NCBI GenBank assembly: GCA_035286365.1
Contig: DATHJZ010000155.1
Coordinates: forward strand, 1-44,662
Length of the DNA stretch: 44,662 nt
Source of the DNA: CADEED01 sp035286365
GTDB taxonomy: Bacteria > Pseudomonadota > Gammaproteobacteria > Steroidobacterales > Steroidobacteraceae
Reading direction: 5' to 3'
In this document: piece by piece, positions 41,719-44,662 of the stretch
How positions within the stretch are numbered: position 1 is the stretch's first letter
Layout: each line of letters starts with the position of its first letter
The notes under the pieces: model-generated
Database searches by the model: none
The model's input: the letters and a program-made list of their open reading frames with translations, nothing else
What the model was told of the DNA's origin: nothing
Program-made: the position numbers and the translations under genes

Positions 41719-42177
41719 ATGTTCCACATCGTGGTCTTCGAGCCGGAGATTCCGCCCAACACCGGTAATCTCATCCGCCTCGCGGCGAACACCGGCTGCC
41801 AGCTGCATCTCATCAAGCCGCTCGGGTTCAGCCTCGATCGCAAAGCGGTGCGCCGCGCGGGTCTCGACTACGACGAACTCGCGACAGTGCACGTGCACGA
41901 AAATTTCGCCGCGTCGCGCGTCGCGCTCAAAGGCCGGTGGTTCGCGATCGAAACCGGCAGCGCGCGCCGGCCCGTGGATGCACAGTTCGAGCCCGGCGAC
42001 GTATTGTTGTTTGGTTCTGAGCGGCGCGGACTGCCGCCCGAAGTGCTCGCGCAGATCGATCCCGCGAACGTGTTGTCGCTGCCCATGGTGCCGGGCAACC
42101 GCAGCCTGAATCTCTCGAACGCCGCCGCGGTCGCGGCCTATGAAGCCTGGCGCCAGCTGGGCTACGCCGGCTCCTGA
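41719..42177 (+). CDS. trmL: tRNA (cytidine(34)-2'-O)-methyltransferase, SPOUT family
   Basis: 152 residues from ATG 41719, normal for TrmL. SPOUT motifs: MFHIVVFEPEIPPNTGNLIRLAANTG (motif 1), LLFGSERRGLPPEVL (motif 2) and LSLPMVPGNRSLNLSNAAAVAAYEAWRQ (motif 3, SAM knot). It methylates the 2'-O of the wobble C34/cmnm5Um34 in tRNA-Leu isoacceptors. It lies 11 nt after the TonB_C-domain gene, so the two may be co-transcribed. Confidence 0.96.
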   Translation: MFHIVVFEPEIPPNTGNLIRLAANTGCQLHLIKPLGFSLDRKAVRRAGLDYDELATVHVHENFAASRVALKGRWFAIETGSARRPVDAQFEPGDVLLFGSERRGLPPEVLAQIDPANVLSLPMVPGNRSLNLSNAAAVAAYEAWRQLGYAGS

Positions 42178-42192
42178 CATCCGGCTGACTAG

Positions 42193-43218
42193 CTACTCGA
42201 CTTCCGCGCGGATCGGCCGCGTCATCAGGTCCTTGACGACATCCTTCGCGGGCTCATTGTTGTACAGGATGCGGTAGATGCCGGTGACGATCGGCATGTC
42301 CACCTGTTCGCGCAGCGCCACGGCGTGCACCGCGCGCGCGGCGCTGTAGCCCTCGACCACCTGCCCGATTTCAAGCAGCGCGTCTTCGACACTCTTGCCC
42401 GCCGCGAGCGCCAGTCCGAAGCGGCGATTGCGCGACTGGTTGTCGGTGCTGGTCAGCACCAGGTCACCGAGACCGGCGAGGCCCATGAAGGTTTCGGGCT
42501 GCGCGCCGAGCGCCACGCCGAGGCGGGTGATCTCCGACAGGCCGCGCGTGATCAGCGCGATGCGCGTGTTGGCGCCGAACCCCAGGCCATCGGAGAGCCC
42601 GGCGCCCACCGCCAGCACGTTCTTCACCGCGCCGCCGACTTCCACGCCGATTATGTCGGTGGACGTGTAGGCGCGGAAGTTGGAGGCGTGCAGGCTTTTC
42701 GCGAGCTGGCTGGCGAAGTCGGCATCGGGCGAGGCGATCGTCATCGCGGTAGGCAGGCCCATGCCGACTTCCTTCGCGAACGTCGGACCCGACAACACCG
42801 CCACCGGGTAGCGGTCACCGAGCACGTCGTACGCCACCTGGTGCGGTAGTTTGCCGGTGTCGAGCTCGAAGCCCTTGGTCGCCCACGCGAGCCGCGCATC
42901 GCGCGCCAGCAGCGGCTTCAGCTGCCCGAGCAGCGTACGCAATGCGTGACTCGGCACCGCGATGATCAATGCGACCGCCCCCTGCACGGCCTTCGCCAGG
43001 TCGACGTGGATCTCGACGCGGTCGGGAAACTTTGCGTCGGGCAGATAGCGGCGATTGTGCCGCTCGGCGCTCATGGCCGCGGCGTCGGTCGCGTTGCGGC
43101 TCCACAAGCGCGTCGGATGACCCGCGCGCGCGAACTGGATGGCGAGCGCGGTGCCCCACGAGCCGGCACCCAGCACCGCGACGGGTTCGAGCTCGACGTC
43201 GTTGGCGGTGCGGGTCAC
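42193..43218 (-). CDS. gpsA: NAD(P)+-dependent glycerol-3-phosphate dehydrogenase
   Basis: 341 residues, GTG start. N-terminal Rossmann motif VLGAGSWGTALAIQFARAG, then LWSRNATDAAAM, ATKGFELDTGKLPHQV, VLSGPTFAKEVGMGLPTAMTIA, GVEVGGAVKNVLAVGAGLSDGLGFGANTRIALITRGLSEI (catalytic Lys in GAVKNV), FMGLAGLGDLVLTSTDNQSRNRRFG and VEGYSAARAVHAVA. It makes sn-glycerol-3-phosphate for phospholipid synthesis. Last gene of the rhodanese-grxC-secB-gpsA operon. Confidence 0.97.
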   Translation of the reverse strand: MTRTANDVELEPVAVLGAGSWGTALAIQFARAGHPTRLWSRNATDAAAMSAERHNRRYLPDAKFPDRVEIHVDLAKAVQGAVALIIAVPSHALRTLLGQLKPLLARDARLAWATKGFELDTGKLPHQVAYDVLGDRYPVAVLSGPTFAKEVGMGLPTAMTIASPDADFASQLAKSLHASNFRAYTSTDIIGVEVGGAVKNVLAVGAGLSDGLGFGANTRIALITRGLSEITRLGVALGAQPETFMGLAGLGDLVLTSTDNQSRNRRFGLALAAGKSVEDALLEIGQVVEGYSAARAVHAVALREQVDMPIVTGIYRILYNNEPAKDVVKDLMTRPIRAEVE

Positions 43219-43263
43219 GATCGATGCGCGGGCAGCTGTTGCGCCACCTCCCGCGCTGCGTAA

Positions 43264-43761
43264 CTAGTTGGCCTGTCCGGCGCCGCCAGCGTCGGCCTGG
43301 GCCGCCGCCTGCTGCAGTCCGCGCGCGAACAGCTGGTCGAAGTCGACCGGCGGCAGCACGAAATTCGGAAAGCCGCCCTGCGTCACGAGCTGCGACACCG
43401 CCACGCGCGCGTACGGAAACAGCACGTTCGGGCAGATGGTGCCGATGGCGCGGCGCGTGTCATCGGGCGTGAGACCGCGCATCACGAACAGGCCGGCCTG
43501 CTTCACTTCGACGAGAAATGCCGTGGCCTCGCCCTGCTTGGCGCCGACGGTGACGGTCAGCACGACTTCATTGAGTTCGGGCGCCACCAGGTTTGCCGTG
43601 GTGTTGATGTCGAGCGAGATCTGCGGGCTCCAGTTGTTGCCGTCGATACGCGGACCCTTGGGCGCTTCGTACGAACAGTCCTTGAGGTACACGGATTGCA
43701 CCGTGAGCATCGGGCCGTTCGGGTTTTCGGTCGCCGCTGGCGGCGCTGCCTGATTTTCCAT
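43264..43761 (-). CDS. secB: Protein-export chaperone SecB
   Basis: 165 residues from ATG 43761 (MENQAAPPA); an ATG two codons upstream is too close to the AAGGA ribosome-binding site to be preferred. SecB motifs: VQSVYLKDCSYEAPKGPRI, WSPQISLDINTTANLVAPELNEVVLTVTV, FLVEVKQAGLFVMRGL and CPNVLFPYARVAVSQLVTQGGFPNFVLPPVDFDQLF. It holds preproteins unfolded and delivers them to SecA. It sits between grxC and gpsA as in E. coli and Pseudomonas. Confidence 0.97.
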   Translation of the reverse strand: MENQAAPPAATENPNGPMLTVQSVYLKDCSYEAPKGPRIDGNNWSPQISLDINTTANLVAPELNEVVLTVTVGAKQGEATAFLVEVKQAGLFVMRGLTPDDTRRAIGTICPNVLFPYARVAVSQLVTQGGFPNFVLPPVDFDQLFARGLQQAAAQADAGGAGQAN

Positions 43762-43801
43762 TGTCATTTCCTTGGGGTTTTCTGGCCTGTGTTGAAAAGA
43801 T

Positions 43802-44062
43802 TCAGCGGCCTAACAAGCCGTCGAGCTTGCCGGCGTCTTCGAGGTCGTGCAGGTCATCGCAGCCGCCGACGTGCTGGTCGCCGATGAAGATCTGCGGCAC
43901 GCTGCGCCGGCCGCTACGGGTCTGCATTTCGGCGCGCTTGTCCGGCTGGGATTCGACATTGATCTCGTCGAAGCTCACGTTCTTGGCTGCCAGGAGTTTG
44001 CGCGCCCGCTCGCAGTAGGGACACCAGCCCGTGGTGTACATGACTACCGCCGGCGCGCTCAT
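43802..44062 (-). CDS. grxC: Glutaredoxin 3
   Basis: 86 residues. The active site CPYC lies in VVMYTTGWCPYCERARKLLAAKN. The cis-proline and glutathione-binding parts are RSVPQIFIGDQHVGGCDDLHDLEDAGKLDGLL. It reduces protein disulfides and glutathione mixed disulfides in the cytoplasm. The ATG overlaps the stop of the rhodanese gene (TGATG). Confidence 0.96.
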   Translation of the reverse strand: MSAPAVVMYTTGWCPYCERARKLLAAKNVSFDEINVESQPDKRAEMQTRSGRRSVPQIFIGDQHVGGCDDLHDLEDAGKLDGLLGR

Positions 44063-44487
44063 CAGGCCGCCTTGGTGACGGGGAGATTCTCCGCGCGCCA
44101 GGCGGCGAAGCCGCCGCGCAGCGTGAACGCCTTGGTGAAACCCTGTTCGTTGAGCTGGCGGACCGCCGCGGCCGCGAGCGAACCCGAATCGCAGTACACG
44201 ACCACGGGTTTATCCTTGAAGCGCTTGAAGGTATCGCCGGCGTTGAGGATCTGCTCGGAGCCGAGCTGCTTGGCGCCATTGACGTGGCCGGCGGCGAATT
44301 GCTCGGGCTTGCGAATGTCGAGCACCAGCGCGCCCTGGTTCATGAGCCGGATGAGGTCCTGCGCCGAGATCGCCGACTGGCCAACGCTGCGCATGCGCGA
44401 CTCGAAGGTGACCACCAGGACCAGCGCCAGCACCACGGCGCCCGACGTCAGCGGGTGATGGGTCACGTATTCGATGAGTCGTTCCAT
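44062..44487 (-). CDS. Membrane-anchored rhodanese-like protein (YibN family)
   Basis: 141 residues from ATG 44487 (MERLIEYVTHHPL), matching the usual YibN N-terminus; upstream in-frame ATGs to 44601 give a basic, unrelated extension lying across the promoter. One N-terminal membrane helix (PLTSGAVVLALVLVVTF) precedes a single rhodanese domain: DLIRLMNQGALVLDIRKPEQFAAGHVNGAKQL, active-site Cys in VVVYCDSGSLAAAAV and LRGGFAAWRAENLPV. Role in sulfur transfer or redox is unproven. First gene of the operon with grxC, secB and gpsA. Confidence 0.92.
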   Translation of the reverse strand: MERLIEYVTHHPLTSGAVVLALVLVVTFESRMRSVGQSAISAQDLIRLMNQGALVLDIRKPEQFAAGHVNGAKQLGSEQILNAGDTFKRFKDKPVVVYCDSGSLAAAAVRQLNEQGFTKAFTLRGGFAAWRAENLPVTKAA

Positions 44488-44526
44488 GGGTTTCGGGTCG
44501 ATCCGGGCGGGCGAAAAAGGGAGCGC

Positions 44527-44532
44527 ATTATA
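44527..44532 (-). promoter_or_regulatory. -10 box of the rhodanese-grxC-secB-gpsA operon
   Basis: Minus strand CGCTATAATGCG contains a perfect TATAAT (44532-44527), 40 nt upstream of the rhodanese ATG. No strong -35 was found at 16-18 nt. Confidence 0.5.
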
Positions 44533-44583
44533 GCGATCCATTGCCCGTTTTCTCTGATCCTGCCGGCGCCGCGTCTCTAGAAT

Positions 44584-44662
44584 ATGACCATGACGATCCA
44601 CCGGTGGCCCGCAGGGCTGCTTCTCATCTGCTTGGGCTTGAGCGCGGCGGCGGCCGACGATC
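44584..44662 (+). CDS. Start of a secreted protein (truncated by window), possibly EnvC-like
   Basis: ATG at 44584 with a second in-frame ATG at 44590; the frame runs off the right edge. The 26 visible codons encode a signal peptide (RWPAGLLLICLGLSAAAADD). In related genomes the gene divergent from the rhodanese gene is gpmI or envC; a signal peptide excludes gpmI and fits the murein-hydrolase activator EnvC. This is inferred from synteny only. Confidence 0.5.
   Translation, partial: MTMTIHRWPAGLLLICLGLSAAAADD

Overview
The window reads as a chromosomal segment of a GC-rich gammaproteobacterium. Its content fits the Xanthomonadales/Steroidobacterales neighbourhood: a xanthomonadin-type aryl polyene cluster with a chorismatase, several very large TonB-dependent receptors of the 'VTGSRI' plug type, the gpsA-secB-grxC-rhodanese block, and glnA-ntrB-ntrC. 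The placement is inferred from gene content, because no rRNA or tRNA gene was found.

Layout. (1) 1-1498, minus strand: a bufferin-type operon (bufA, bufB and truncated bufC) behind a plausible ECF-sigma promoter. (2) 1763-11875, plus strand: three large TonB-dependent receptors. The second and third are tandem paralogues, and all three share a promoter-like signature. The second and third also share a leader hairpin whose loop contains CAACAACA. (3) 11961-28840: an aryl polyene (APE) / xanthomonadin-like gene cluster in two divergent operons that start 37 bp apart at about 22.1 kb. The minus-strand operon holds chorismatase, acyltransferase, ACP, ApeI-like hotdog protein, glycosyltransferase, thioesterase, LolA-like chaperone, MMPL exporter, DUF3261 lipoprotein, ApeP-like dehydratase, ketoreductase, ketosynthase and a small secreted protein. 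The plus-strand operon holds methyltransferase, ACP, COG4648 membrane protein, aryl-ACP ligase, a second hotdog protein, LpxL-type acyltransferase, ketosynthase, chain-length factor and a second ApeP-like protein. A REPIN-like inverted repeat interrupts the plus operon. (4) 28837-32603, minus strand: plsC, glyS and glyQ. (5) 32683-33818, minus strand: a RES-Xre toxin-antitoxin pair. (6) 33954-38788, plus strand: nitrogen control, namely glnA behind an NtrC site and a sigma-54 promoter, then a DUF4124 protein, ntrB and ntrC. (7) 38794-42177: a REP-like hairpin, a 52-residue membrane protein, a class 1 pyrD (minus), a periplasmic protein ending in a TonB C-terminal domain, and trmL. (8) 42193-44487, minus strand: rhodanese-grxC-secB-gpsA, with a new plus-strand gene beginning at the right edge.

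How the parts work together. The APE cluster looks complete for a membrane-bound aryl polyene pigment. Chorismatase would make a hydroxybenzoate, and the AMP-ligase would load it on an ACP. KS/CLF, KR and hotdog dehydratases would extend the polyene. Acyltransferases and a glycosyltransferase would attach it to a lipid, and the LolA/MMPL/lipoprotein set would move it to the outer membrane. No halogenase is present, so bromination is not supported from this window. The most unusual features are the shared TonB-receptor leaders, the small membrane protein with two TonB-box-like motifs near a soluble TonB-CTD protein, the duplicated dehydratase types in the APE cluster, and a strong local bias that places CTAAC almost only inside CTAACWA.
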